From assembly GCA_001627335.1 (NCBI GenBank), contig LUPK01000033.1, positions 62,001-126,000 on the forward strand: 64,000 nucleotides of DNA, given 5' to 3'. This DNA comes from Nocardioides sp. REDSEA-S33_B3. GTDB taxonomy: Bacteria > Actinomycetota > Actinomycetes > Propionibacteriales > Nocardioidaceae. Made by a program: the position numbers and the translations under genes. Position 1 is the stretch's first letter; each line of letters starts with the position of its first letter. This document shows, in pieces, positions 1 through 10,325 of this stretch. The notes beneath the pieces were generated by a model. That model searched no databases. It was not told the DNA's origin and saw only the letters and a program-made list of their open reading frames with translations.

Positions 1-33
1 CCCCAGCACCAACTCATCGTGGAGGTAGCAACC

Positions 34-1893
<1,860 letters not shown>

Positions 1894-1979
1894 CCCAGCC
1901 CGACCACGAGGGCACCGCCGACCGAGGGCCGCAGGACGCGGCCCCCGGTCAGGGGTCCTTCGGTGAGGAGGCAGCAACG

Positions 1980-2603
1980 ATGACCGAGAACACCGAGGTC
2001 GAGGCGGGCGCCGAGGGCGGCGACCCCGCCGTCGAGCCCACCCCGGCCGAGCAGCAGGCCACCTCCGACAGCGCCGCCGAGGGCGACGCCGTCGACGGGG
2101 CCACCGGCGACGCCGCCGACGACGGCGGCGCGCTCGACGTGGACCCGCTGCACGCGGCCCACGACGAGGTGGCCACGCTCAAGGCCGAGCTCGCCGAGCG
2201 GACGCTGGACCTCCAGCGGCTGCAGGCTGAGTTCGTCAACTACAAGCGGCGCGTGGACCGGGACCGTGACCTGATCAAGGAGAACGCGACGTACGCCGCG
2301 CTCGCCCCCATCGTCGAGGTGCTCGACACCATCGACCGGGCCCGCGAGCACGAGGAGGTGACGGGCGGCTTCAAGTCGGTCGTCGACCAGCTCGAGCGCA
2401 CGGTGGCCTCGGCGGGCCTGACCCGCTTCGGGGCGCCGGGCGACGCGTTCGACCCCACCCTCCACGAGGCGCTCTCCCACATCGGGGAGGATCCCGACGT
2501 GGAGGTCACGACCTGCAAGGTGATCGCCAAGGCGGGCTACCGCATCGGCGAGCGGGTCGTGCGTGCCGCGCAGGTGCTGGTGGTGGACCCGGCCGGGTCC
2601 TGA
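1980..2603 (+). CDS. grpE: Nucleotide exchange factor GrpE
   Basis: Exchanges ADP for ATP on DnaK. The 207-residue product has an acidic, disordered first 55 residues, a long coiled coil (about 58-105, containing AEFVNYKRRVDRDRD) and the C-terminal beta domain with FDPTLHEALSHI, as expected for GrpE. The ATG at 1980 has a strong GAGGAG site eight bases upstream. A GTG at 1890, overlapping the dnaK stop by 4 bp, stays open in frame, and its codons look fairly coding, so a 30-residue longer form cannot be excluded. It sits between dnaK and dnaJ in the operon. Confidence 0.95.
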   Translation: MTENTEVEAGAEGGDPAVEPTPAEQQATSDSAAEGDAVDGATGDAADDGGALDVDPLHAAHDEVATLKAELAERTLDLQRLQAEFVNYKRRVDRDRDLIKENATYAALAPIVEVLDTIDRAREHEEVTGGFKSVVDQLERTVASAGLTRFGAPGDAFDPTLHEALSHIGEDPDVEVTTCKVIAKAGYRIGERVVRAAQVLVVDPAGS

Positions 2604-2681
2604 CCGCCGCACCCTGACAGCGCACCCTGACAGCGCACCGAAGAAGCGCACTGAAGAACTGAGACGAAGGGAGGTTCCCCC

Positions 2682-3887
2682 GTGGCGGGCAACGACAACG
2701 ACGGCATGCGTCCGGACTGGGCGCAGAAGGACTTCTACGCCGTGCTCGGCGTGAAGAAGGACGCGAGCGCCGACGACATCAAGAAGGCCTACCGGCGGCT
2801 CGCCCGGGAGAACCACCCCGACTCCAACCCCGGCGACACCGCCAAGCACGACAGGTTCAAGCAGATCGCGGAGGCCTACGACGTCGTCGGCGACCCCGAG
2901 AAGCGCAAGAAGTACGACGAGCTCCGCCGCATGGTCGCCTCCGGAGGGTTCGGCGGTGGCTTCGGCGGGGGCGGCGGCTTCGGGAGCGGCGGCCAGGGCA
3001 TCAACCTCGAGGACCTGCTGCGTGACCGCGCCGGCGGGGGCGGCGGCGGGTTCGGCGACATGTTCGGCGACCTGTTCGGCGGTGGCTTCGGCGGCGGCCG
3101 CCGAGGCGCCGGGCGTCCGCGCCCGACCAAGGGCCAGGACCTCGAGAGCACGGCCACGATCTCCTTCACCGACGCCATCGACGGCGTCACCATCTCCCTG
3201 CGGCTGACCTCGGACTCCGCCTGCTCGACGTGCTCGGGCACCGGCGGCAAGCCCGGCACCAAGCCGCACGTCTGCGCCCAGTGCGAGGGCAGCGGCTTCG
3301 TCACCGGCTCGATGGGCGGCGGCTTCTCCCTCAACGAGACCTGCCCCGCCTGCGGCGGCCGCCAGCTGCTGTACGACGAGCCCTGCCCCACCTGCCACGG
3401 CTCTGGGCGCGGCGCCTCCTCGCGGACCATCCAGGCCCGCATCCCCGCCGGCGTGAAGGACGGCCAGCGGATCCGGCTGCGCGGCAAGGGCGGCGCCGGC
3501 GCCAACGGCGGGCCCGCCGGTGACCTCTACGTCACCGTGAAGGTCTCCGGGCACCGCGTCTTCGGACGCTCCGGCGACAACCTCACCCTCGACGTCCCGG
3601 TCTCCTTCGACGAGCTCGCGCTCGGCGCCGAGGTGAAGATCCCGACGCTGGGCGGCTCGCCGGTGACGCTGCGCATCCCCGCGGGCACCCCCAACGGCCG
3701 CACCTTCCGGGTGCGCGGCAAGGGCGCCACCAAGGCCGACGGCTCCAAGGGCGACCTGCTGGCCACCGTGCAGGTGCAGGTGCCCGCGGTGCTCGACGTC
3801 GACGCACGGGCGGCCCTCGAGGCCTACCGCATCGCGACGGCCGACAAGCCGTTGCGCTCCAACCTCTTCGACCAGGCCCAGTCGTGA
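2682..3887 (+). CDS. dnaJ: Chaperone protein DnaJ (Hsp40)
   Basis: Co-chaperone that delivers substrates to DnaK and stimulates its ATPase. The 401-residue product has the J domain with HPD at residues 45-47, a long Gly/Phe-rich linker, a zinc-finger region and the two C-terminal substrate-binding domains. Of the four CxxCxGxG repeats, three are canonical (CSTCSGTG, CAQCEGSG, CPTCHGSG). The third reads CPACGGRQ and keeps its cysteines but not the following glycine. The GTG at 2682 has AGGGAGG just upstream. The length and the extended glycine-rich stretch resemble actinobacterial DnaJ1 encoded with dnaK. Confidence 0.96.
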   Translation: MAGNDNDGMRPDWAQKDFYAVLGVKKDASADDIKKAYRRLARENHPDSNPGDTAKHDRFKQIAEAYDVVGDPEKRKKYDELRRMVASGGFGGGFGGGGGFGSGGQGINLEDLLRDRAGGGGGGFGDMFGDLFGGGFGGGRRGAGRPRPTKGQDLESTATISFTDAIDGVTISLRLTSDSACSTCSGTGGKPGTKPHVCAQCEGSGFVTGSMGGGFSLNETCPACGGRQLLYDEPCPTCHGSGRGASSRTIQARIPAGVKDGQRIRLRGKGGAGANGGPAGDLYVTVKVSGHRVFGRSGDNLTLDVPVSFDELALGAEVKIPTLGGSPVTLRIPAGTPNGRTFRVRGKGATKADGSKGDLLATVQVQVPAVLDVDARAALEAYRIATADKPLRSNLFDQAQS

Positions 3888-3903
3888 GCGGGAGGTGTCG
3901 GAC

Positions 3904-4350
3904 ATGACCCGCGGACGCGGACCGTACGGCGCCGACCCGGACGCTGCCGTCTTCGTCATCTCCGTCGCCGCCGAGCTCTCCGGGCTGCACCCGCAGACTC
4001 TGCGCACCTACGAGCGGCTCGGCCTGATCACCCCCGGCCGCACCGGCGGTGGCGGGCGGCGCTACTCCCAGCGCGACATCGAGCTGCTGCGGGTCATCTC
4101 CGAGCTCACCTCCTCCGGCATCGGCATCGAGGGGGTACGCCGGATCCTCGACCTCGAGAACCGCGTCACCGCCCTCGCCCAGCGCAACGAGGAGCTGCAG
4201 GCCGAGCTGGAGGCGACGCGTGACGCGCTGCGCCAGGCGCTGGTCCAGCGGCGTACCGACCCCCGCGGCGCGGCCCCGACCAACCGGCTGCCGGTTCTGC
4301 GCGGCCCAGACCCGGGCTCGTCCCTGGTCGTCTGGCGCCGCCAGCGGTGA
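3904..4350 (+). CDS. hspR: Heat shock repressor HspR (MerR family)
   Basis: Autoregulatory repressor of actinobacterial dnaK and clpB genes; DnaK is its co-repressor in the species studied. The 148-residue product has a MerR-type winged helix-turn-helix (about residues 17-85, with LHPQTLRTYERLGLITPGR), a short coiled coil (about 86-115) and a variable tail. GGGAGGTG at 3889-3896 lies about eight bases before the ATG at 3904; a GTG at 3895 overlaps that site. It is the last gene of the chaperone operon, 16 bp after dnaJ. A matching HAIR operator is present before clpB at 10326-10348, which links this repressor to clpB inside the window. Confidence 0.95.
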   Translation: MTRGRGPYGADPDAAVFVISVAAELSGLHPQTLRTYERLGLITPGRTGGGGRRYSQRDIELLRVISELTSSGIGIEGVRRILDLENRVTALAQRNEELQAELEATRDALRQALVQRRTDPRGAAPTNRLPVLRGPDPGSSLVVWRRQR

Positions 4351-4360
4351 GTCTTGCGGC

Positions 4361-4391
4361 TGTCTCTGTCTGAGACACCGTGTCGCAGACA
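4361..4391 (+). promoter_or_regulatory. Operator-like palindromes before the DUF445 gene
   Basis: TGTCTC-N5-GAGACA (4361-4377) is a perfect inverted repeat and is followed after three bases by TGTC-N3-GACA (4381-4391). The two share the TGTC/GACA half-sites. They lie in the 132-bp gap between hspR and the DUF445 gene. The arrangement resembles binding sites of dimeric repressors such as the TetR family, but no regulator can be assigned. The first palindrome could instead be part of a weak hspR terminator. Confidence 0.4.
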
Positions 4392-4482
4392 ACGCTCCGG
4401 ACCCCTGTCGCCGGGACGCTGCGCCGGATAGCCTTCGCGCACGGCCGACGACGGCGTCGGGCGGGACGGCAGGGGAAGCGCT

Positions 4483-5799
4483 GTGGACTGGTTGCTCGAG
4501 TGGGTCCGGGACTGGGCCTCGCACGTGCACTGGGTCCACTTCCTCACGATCCCGGTCTTCACCGGCGTCGTGGGCTGGCTGATCAACTGGTCCGGCCTGG
4601 TGATGCTCTTCAGCCCGGTGCGCTTCCGCGGCGTGCGCATCCCCGGGATGCGCGAGCTCGCGAGCGTGCTGCCGCGCAAGGTCCAGGAGGTGCCCGGCGT
4701 CCTGCAGGGCGGCATCGGCTGGCAGGGGATCGTGCCGGCCCGGGCGGCCAAGATGGGCTCGATCGCCGTCGACAAGGCGATCGCCAAGCTGGGCACGCCG
4801 GCGGAGTTCTACCAGCAGCTCGAGCCCGAGAAGATCGCCGAGCACATCGTCACGGTGTTCCGCCCCGAGCTGCCGCAGCTCGTCGACGAGGTCATGCGTC
4901 GCGAGCACCCGCGGCTGTGGCGCGACCTGCCCCGACCGGTCCGGCAGGCGGTCATCGACCGGGTGCAGGCCCAGCTCCCGAGCGTGGTCGGCAACGTGAC
5001 GCACGAGATCGGCGTCCACATCGACCAGATCCTCGACCCCAAGATCATGGTCATCGACCACTTCCGCGAGAACCCTTCGCTGGTGGTGCGGATCTTCCGC
5101 GACTTCGGCCAGCGCGAGCTCAACCTGATGGTGACCTTCGGCTTCGTCTTCGGCTTCCTGCTCGGCATCCCGGTCGCCTTCATCGACAGCATCTTCGGGC
5201 TGTGGTGGGCGCTGCCGGTGATGGGCGTGATCGTCGGGTGGATCACCAACGCCCTCGGCATGTGGCTGATCTTCGAGCCGCCGGAGCCGAAGCGCATCCT
5301 CGGCATCCCTGTGCACGGGCTGTTCCTGCGACGCCAGGACGAGGCCGCGGAGGTCTACGCCCGGATCATCGCCGAGGACGTCATCACCCTCGAGCGGATC
5401 GGCGACTTCATCCTCGAGGGCCCCAGCGGCGACCGGACGCGGCAGATGCTGGCCACGGCGCTGCGCCCGGCCATCGAGAAGGCCGCCGGCCCCGCCCGTG
5501 CTGCCGTGCGCGTCGCGATGGGCCCGGCGCGCTTCGACACGATCCGCGACAGCGTCGCGGAGGAGGCGGTCAGCCGCACGCTCACCCCGTTCAAGGACCC
5601 CGAGTTCAGCAGGCAGCAGTCGGAGAAGATCAGGGTGCTCATCGCGCGGCGGACCAAGGAGCTGCCACCCCGCGACTTCGTGGAGATGATGCGCTCGGCG
5701 ATCAAGGAGGACGAGTGGATGCTCTACGCCCACGGCGCGATCATGGGGCTGGCCGGTGGCTTCCTGCACCTGTGGATCTTCGGGGTGTCCGGCGGATGA
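4483..5799 (+). CDS. DUF445 family membrane protein
   Basis: The 438-residue membrane protein matches the DUF445 family by pattern: an N-terminal hydrophobic segment (about 20-45) followed by SPVRFRGVRIPG, a long helical region with PEFYQQLEPEKIAEH, a central pair of membrane segments (about 220-265), and a final hydrophobic segment near the C-terminus. The family is widespread and its molecular role is unsettled. The GTG at 4483 follows a GGGGAAG site. Its last codons overlap the start of the next gene (ATGA, 4 bp), so the two are very likely translated as a coupled pair. Palindromes at 4361-4391 could control both. Confidence 0.85.
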   Translation: MDWLLEWVRDWASHVHWVHFLTIPVFTGVVGWLINWSGLVMLFSPVRFRGVRIPGMRELASVLPRKVQEVPGVLQGGIGWQGIVPARAAKMGSIAVDKAIAKLGTPAEFYQQLEPEKIAEHIVTVFRPELPQLVDEVMRREHPRLWRDLPRPVRQAVIDRVQAQLPSVVGNVTHEIGVHIDQILDPKIMVIDHFRENPSLVVRIFRDFGQRELNLMVTFGFVFGFLLGIPVAFIDSIFGLWWALPVMGVIVGWITNALGMWLIFEPPEPKRILGIPVHGLFLRRQDEAAEVYARIIAEDVITLERIGDFILEGPSGDRTRQMLATALRPAIEKAAGPARAAVRVAMGPARFDTIRDSVAEEAVSRTLTPFKDPEFSRQQSEKIRVLIARRTKELPPRDFVEMMRSAIKEDEWMLYAHGAIMGLAGGFLHLWIFGVSGG

Positions 5800-6758
5800 G
5801 CAACGGCACCGAGCGTCGTCCCGAGTCCTCCGTGCGTGGTGGGGGCGAGCCCCCACGCGCGCTGTCGGAGCAGGTCGCCCCCGTCGTCGAGGCGCTGCCC
5901 GGCCTGGCGCGTGTCGCCGCGTCCGCGGCCTGGCACACCGGCGAGTGGGGCGTGCGCAGCTACGTCCGCTCCGCCAAGCGGCTCGCCCGGGCGGCCACCG
6001 ACCGCGACGAGGCGGCCCACCTGGCCCAGGAGGCCACCGAGGCGGCCCAGGTCGTCTCCGACCTCGCCCGGGCGGTGAGCGGCGGCACCCCGGTGGGCAC
6101 CGCGCTGCTGCGTGCCGCGGAGTCGCTCGGAGCGGTCCGCGAACCGGCCGGCCGCCCCGCGAGCCCGGTCGTGCCCGGCGGGTTCGTGGACGCCGAGGAG
6201 CCGCGCGCCCAGTCGCTGCGCGAGCGGGGGGCGGAGCTGCTCGAGCGCTCCCGGGACGTGTGGTCCAGCGAGGCCGGCCATCCGGCGTACGAACGGATGC
6301 TGGGGGAGCTGGCCCCCGACGAGGCCCGGATCCTGCTGCTGCTGCTGGAGAAGGGGCCGCAGCCCAGCGTGGACGTGCGCACCGGCGGCCCGATCGGGAT
6401 GGTCTCCAGCCAGCTGATCGCACCGGGGCTGACGATGATCGGGGCCCGGTCGGGTGCCCGCTACGTCGAGCAGGTTCCGGCGTACCTCAACAACCTGCAC
6501 CGCCTGGGCCTGGTCTGGTTCAGCCGCGAGCCGCTGCGCGACCCGATGGAGTACCAGGTGCTCGAGGCGCAGCCCGACGTGCTGGCCGCGATGCACTCGG
6601 TGAAGTTCGCCAAGGTCGTGCGTCGCAGCATCCACCTGACGCCGTTCGGCGAGGACTTCTGCCGCACCGTGCTGGTCGATGAGCAGGCCGCCGGGCAGAC
6701 CTTCCCCGAGCACCAGGCACCGCCCGAGGCCCACAACGGCGAGCCGTCGGGGGAGTAG
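5796..6758 (+). CDS. Abi-alpha (DUF4393) family protein
   Basis: The 320-residue product has an N-terminal helical part with alternating Ala/Arg segments and a C-terminal part resembling Abi-alpha/DUF4393 proteins: RILLLLLEKGPQPSVDVRT, then YLNNLHRLGLVWFSRE and the terminal LTPFGEDFCRTVL. The family is named after an abortive-infection locus, but biochemical activity is not established here. The ATG at 5796 overlaps the DUF445 stop codon (ATGA), which implies co-expression with a membrane partner. It lies at the end of the plus-strand block that starts with dnaK. A strong hairpin at 6917-6957 follows. The family assignment was made by eye and could be confirmed with a PF14337 profile. Confidence 0.75.
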   Translation: MSNGTERRPESSVRGGGEPPRALSEQVAPVVEALPGLARVAASAAWHTGEWGVRSYVRSAKRLARAATDRDEAAHLAQEATEAAQVVSDLARAVSGGTPVGTALLRAAESLGAVREPAGRPASPVVPGGFVDAEEPRAQSLRERGAELLERSRDVWSSEAGHPAYERMLGELAPDEARILLLLLEKGPQPSVDVRTGGPIGMVSSQLIAPGLTMIGARSGARYVEQVPAYLNNLHRLGLVWFSREPLRDPMEYQVLEAQPDVLAAMHSVKFAKVVRRSIHLTPFGEDFCRTVLVDEQAAGQTFPEHQAPPEAHNGEPSGE

Positions 6759-6770
6759 GTCTCCGACCTT

Positions 6771-6904
6771 CTCACTGCGGTCTCGACACGCCGGTCGCGC
6801 CTTCGCGAGCCCAGGCGCGCCGCTGCTCGACCTGCTCGCCGACGCGGCCTCGCACGCTCGGCCGCTGGCTCGGACGCCCCCCGGCTCCCCTGCTCGCTGC
6901 GCTC
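6771..6904. repeat. Dispersed GGTCTCGA/GCTCGCTGC-type repeat, degenerate copy
   Basis: This intergenic stretch contains GGTCTCGACACGCC, CTGCTCGACCTGCTCG and GCTCGCTGCGCTCAC, fragments of the same dispersed repeat seen at 28650-28728, 42535-42630 and 52862-52930. It is degenerate and no open frame of note runs through it. It separates the Abi-alpha gene from the convergent kinase gene. Confidence 0.5.
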
Positions 6905-6916
6905 ACAGGTGACCCG

Positions 6917-6957
6917 GACCCCTGACCACGCCCCCGCCCGGGGGGTGGCCAGGGGTC
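6917..6957. terminator. Bidirectional hairpin between convergent genes
   Basis: GACCCCTG (6917-6924) pairs perfectly with CAGGGGTC (6950-6957), with further pairing of CCCCC and GGGGG inside. There is no U tract, as is common for actinobacterial hairpin terminators. It lies between the Abi-alpha gene (ending 6758) and the minus-strand hybrid kinase (ending 6984), so it could end transcription from both sides. Confidence 0.65.
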
Positions 6958-6983
6958 GGTGCTCCCTGAACTGCGGAACGGCT

Positions 6984-8624
6984 CTAGGACTGGTCTGGAG
7001 ACGGGTCCTGCAGGGCCGGTCCGCCCGCTCCCTCCACGGGCGGCTCGGAGAGCGGCGGCTCGGCGACCGCCATCAGGGAGATCGTGAAGACCGAGCCGCC
7101 GTACTGGCCCGGTCGGTAGGAGACGTCGCCGTTCTGCGCCTCGGCGAGGGTCCGCACGACGTAGAGGCCCAGGCCCGTGCCGGTGGCGACGGTGCCGGTG
7201 GCACGTGAGAACTCCTTGAACAGCTGGGCGCGGAATTCCTCGGGCACGCCCGCACCGCGGTCGACGACGTCGATGGCGACGTGGTCGTCCTGCTCGCCGT
7301 CGGGCCGGATGCGGATGGTGTACGGCGCCTCGCCGTACTTGATGGCGTTGCCGAGCAGGTTGCTCACCATCTGCTCCAGGCGCAGCGGGTCGGCGCGGAC
7401 CATCCGGTCGTCCTCGACGACCACCTCGACGTCGATGCCGTAGCGGTCCCCGGCCACCGACTCCACGACCGTGCGCGGGTCGAGCGGCGTGAGGTCGATG
7501 CGCAGGGTGCCGCGCTGGATCTGGGCGGCGGTCAGCAGGTCGGCGGTGATCGAGTCCAGCATCCGCGCCTGACGGGCGACCGAGGACATCAACCGCGCCT
7601 GCATCTCGGAGTCCAGCTGCTCCTCGCCGTCCCAGCCGCTGGCCTCCGCGATGCCGCAGATGACCGCGACCGGGCCGCGGATCTCGTGGGCGGTCGTGGC
7701 GATCGCGCGGCGCAGCAGGGCCACGTCGTCGGAGGTGGAGTCGAGGTAGACCAGCAGCGACCAGCCCGTACGCCGGATGGTGGCCCGGCAGGTGCCGCCC
7801 TCGAGCTCGACCTCGAACGAGGCGTCGGCGTCGAGACGGTGGTAGGCCACGAGCGTCGCGAGGTTGGGGGCGCTGAACCCCAGCGGGGTGCCGGGACTGG
7901 TCTTGTTGACCAGCAGCCGCTGCGCGGTGGTGTTGGCGTAGACGATCCGGAACAACGGCTCGTCGGCGAGCTCGAGGATGCCGACGGGCGCCATGCTCAT
8001 CGCCTGCCACCACGAGATCGAGGACGCCGAGACGCCGCCGGGGGTGGAGGGGGAGCTCGGCGAGGCCGGGGCGGGGACGTGGCCGGTGGCTGCCCCGCTC
8101 GCGAGCGGCTGTGGGGACGTACCCGCACGCGCCTGGGGGTCGGCCTCGCCGAAGGTGGGGGGCAGGGGGGCCATGCTCTCGGAGGCGTCCAGCGGGGGGA
8201 CGACCGACAGGGAGCGGGAGGGCCGGGGCTTGGTGCCCGCGGTCATGTCCCGGACGTAGTCGAGGATCGAGTCGAGCGAGGCGCCCTTCTGCACGTAGCC
8301 GTCGGCCCCGTTGGCCAGGGCCCGCTCGGACATCTGGGTGGCGCCGAAGCCGGACAGGACGATGATCTTCGCGCCGGGCACGGTGCGGCGGATGGTCGGC
8401 AGCGCCTCGAGGCCGTCCATCACCGGCATCGACAGGTCGAGCAGGACCACGTCGGGGTGCTCGGTGCGCACGAGGTCGATGCCGGCCTTGCCGTCGCCGG
8501 CCTCGCCCACGACGTCGAACCCGCCCCGGTTGAGGGCGAGGCGCAGCAGGTCGCGCAGGTCAGCGGTGTCGTCGATGATGACCGTGCGAAGCGGTCGCAA
8601 GCGGGTGGCGGGGCTCATGGTCAT
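6984..8624 (-). CDS. Hybrid response regulator / histidine kinase (REC-PAS-HisKA-HATPase)
   Basis: Signalling protein of 546 residues with an N-terminal receiver domain (acidic pair D18-D19, phosphoacceptor D63 in LLDLSMPVMDG, Lys113 in YVQKG), a proline/serine linker (about 130-200), a PAS-like domain (about 203-295), a HisKA domain with the phosphorylatable His313 in TAHEIRGP, and an ATPase domain with NLLGNAIKY (N426) and GTGLGLYV. A receiver placed before the kinase suggests the kinase is controlled by phosphorylation rather than relaying to its own receiver. The ATG at 8624 overlaps the stop of the upstream gene by 4 bp (ATGA), so it is co-translated with the membrane protein described next. 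No DNA-binding domain is present. Confidence 0.92.
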   Translation of the reverse strand: MTMSPATRLRPLRTVIIDDTADLRDLLRLALNRGGFDVVGEAGDGKAGIDLVRTEHPDVVLLDLSMPVMDGLEALPTIRRTVPGAKIIVLSGFGATQMSERALANGADGYVQKGASLDSILDYVRDMTAGTKPRPSRSLSVVPPLDASESMAPLPPTFGEADPQARAGTSPQPLASGAATGHVPAPASPSSPSTPGGVSASSISWWQAMSMAPVGILELADEPLFRIVYANTTAQRLLVNKTSPGTPLGFSAPNLATLVAYHRLDADASFEVELEGGTCRATIRRTGWSLLVYLDSTSDDVALLRRAIATTAHEIRGPVAVICGIAEASGWDGEEQLDSEMQARLMSSVARQARMLDSITADLLTAAQIQRGTLRIDLTPLDPRTVVESVAGDRYGIDVEVVVEDDRMVRADPLRLEQMVSNLLGNAIKYGEAPYTIRIRPDGEQDDHVAIDVVDRGAGVPEEFRAQLFKEFSRATGTVATGTGLGLYVVRTLAEAQNGDVSYRPGQYGGSVFTISLMAVAEPPLSEPPVEGAGGPALQDPSPDQS

Positions 8625-9268
8625 GGCCTCTCAGGGTCCTTCTGATGCGGTCGGTCGTCGCCGGGTCCGGGGTCGACCGACGGGGTCGGTGAGGCGTCAG
8701 CGCCCACGGTGGCGGCGCTGCTGCGGACGAGGTCGAGGGCGTGGTGGCTGTTGCCCAGGAGGTCGGTGATGATCCGGCTCGCGGCGTCGATGGAGACGGC
8801 GAGCGACTCCTGGGCCCGCTGGTGGTCGTCGAGATCGAGGGCCATCTTGGCCACGACCAGGCCCTGCAGGACGGTGTCGTTGAGCTCCAGGGCCTGCTGC
8901 TCGCGCTGGCGCAGGTCCTGGAAGAGCTGGGCGCCCTCCATGAGCGAGGAGTAGTTGCGCCGCAGCGTCCAGTAGTAGACGCCCACGACCGCGCCCACCA
9001 CGTCCCACAGCGAGAGCGGCCAGTCCCAGGCCTCGCGCATGGCGTAGCCCTGCGGGTCGTCTATGCCCAGGGACGGCAGCGCCATGTGCACGGCATGGAT
9101 GCCGTGGTGGACGGCGCAGGAGAAGAAGATGGAGGCGGTGGCCGCACCGAGCGGGTTGCTGCGCAGCTGGCCCGACCGCGCGAGCGGGACCGTGATCGCC
9201 AAGGAGATGAGCAGGTAGGCGACGGTGATGATGCCGTTGCAGAGCATGCCGATGACCCAGGGCTCCAT
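8621..9268 (-). CDS. Membrane protein with kinase-like dimerisation helix, no ATPase domain
   Basis: The 215-residue protein has three hydrophobic segments (about 5-30, 40-63, 86-102) and then a helical region resembling the dimerisation/phosphoacceptor helix of NarL-partner kinases (HisKA_3 type). Where such kinases carry LHD, this protein reads LND (Asn130-Asp131 in ALELNDTVLQGL), and no ATP-binding domain follows. It is therefore unlikely to be an active kinase on its own. The second membrane segment is rich in histidine (AVHHGIHAVH), which could bind metal or haem. ATG 9268 has GGAGG upstream; GTG 9277 is an alternative. It overlaps the hybrid kinase gene by 4 bp and probably acts as its membrane sensor. 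Confidence 0.75.
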   Translation of the reverse strand: MEPWVIGMLCNGIITVAYLLISLAITVPLARSGQLRSNPLGAATASIFFSCAVHHGIHAVHMALPSLGIDDPQGYAMREAWDWPLSLWDVVGAVVGVYYWTLRRNYSSLMEGAQLFQDLRQREQQALELNDTVLQGLVVAKMALDLDDHQRAQESLAVSIDAASRIITDLLGNSHHALDLVRSSAATVGADASPTPSVDPGPGDDRPHQKDPERP

Positions 9269-9359
9269 GGCCGTCACCTCCTCCTCGTCGTGGTCGGGTG
9301 GACCGGTCGTCTCGTGCGTGCGGGTGGGCTGCTGCGGGGGGTGGTCGGGGGCCGTGGGC

Positions 9360-10151
9360 TCATCCGCCGGCCCCGCTCAGCGACAGCACCAGCAACGCCA
9401 GGACCGACACGACGGCCGTGGTGGCCGCCCCGCGGTGCCAGTCGACCCACGCCGGCAGCCGGAGACCGGCGTACGACGTGGGTGGACGGGCACGCAGCAG
9501 TGCTGCGCACGCGGCGACCGCCCCGAGCTCCCACGCGGCGGCCGCGAGGTCCCAGGGACCGACCGGCTCGGGCGTGGGCATCAGGCCCAGGGGCAGTCCC
9601 CAGGCCCGGGTGGCCGCCCACAGGACGACGCACCCGAGATTGACCGCCACCCCGGCCCGCAGCAGGGCGGGGGTGACCGAGCGCAGCGCGAGCGTGGTCC
9701 AGCCGAGCTGGGCCAGCGCCGCGCCAGCGAAGAAGAGACCGAACAGCGTGGCCTCGCGGAAGTGCAGGGGGCCCATGGCGGCGTGCACGCCGGCGGCCGC
9801 CGTGCTCGTCACGACGGCCAGGGGGAGCAGCAGCGCCACGTCGCGGGGCAGTGGGCGGGGGGGCGCGGCCGGGCGGGCCGTGAGGGGGACAGAGGCCTCG
9901 AGGGTCGCGAGGCGGCCGGCGGCGGCGGCGCTGCGCAGCGCGGCGACGCGTGCCTCGAACGGGTCGCCGGGAGCGGCGTCGGCGGCGGGCCCCGCGTCGC
10001 GTGCCGCGGGCGGGGTCGTCAACGGGGTCACCAGCGGGGTCACCAGCTGGGGCAGCAGCAGCCACCCCAGCCCGACGAGGCCGCCGGCCACCAGCGCGTA
10101 GTGCACCGTGTGCGCGAGCAGCGTCAGGGTCTCGTGCGACCAGGCAGTCAC
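9360..10151 (-). CDS. Multi-pass membrane protein, unknown function
   Basis: The 263-residue protein has one N-terminal membrane segment (about 10-33), a basic, proline/alanine-rich cytoplasmic stretch (about 35-90) and five further hydrophobic segments to the C-terminus. No family was recognised. GTG 10151 is chosen because GGGAGGGAG lies just upstream and because the frame further upstream runs across the clpB control region. It is first in a minus-strand unit with the histidine-rich membrane protein and the hybrid kinase, so a role in sensing or signalling is a contextual guess. The gap to the next gene is 91 bp. Confidence 0.65.
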   Translation of the reverse strand: MTAWSHETLTLLAHTVHYALVAGGLVGLGWLLLPQLVTPLVTPLTTPPAARDAGPAADAAPGDPFEARVAALRSAAAAGRLATLEASVPLTARPAAPPRPLPRDVALLLPLAVVTSTAAAGVHAAMGPLHFREATLFGLFFAGAALAQLGWTTLALRSVTPALLRAGVAVNLGCVVLWAATRAWGLPLGLMPTPEPVGPWDLAAAAWELGAVAACAALLRARPPTSYAGLRLPAWVDWHRGAATTAVVSVLALLVLSLSGAGG

Positions 10152-10325
10152 GGGGTCTCCCTCCCACACCCCGTCTCCCCAGGCGAGGTGGCCTGCTCCA
10201 CACCGTAGGCGCGTCCGGGCGGTCGGGCGAGGGGAATGGACACTTTCCTCACGCGCCCTGCACGACTCGGTCGATCGGAGGGGAGGGGCGGACACGAACG
10301 GGCCATGTTTTCGAGAATTCACATG

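Noticed and set aside
4380..5795. N-terminal extension of the Abi-alpha protein across the DUF445 gene
   Set aside because: That frame is Arg/Pro/Ala-rich shadow of DUF445; the ATG at 5796 with the ATGA overlap is the natural start.
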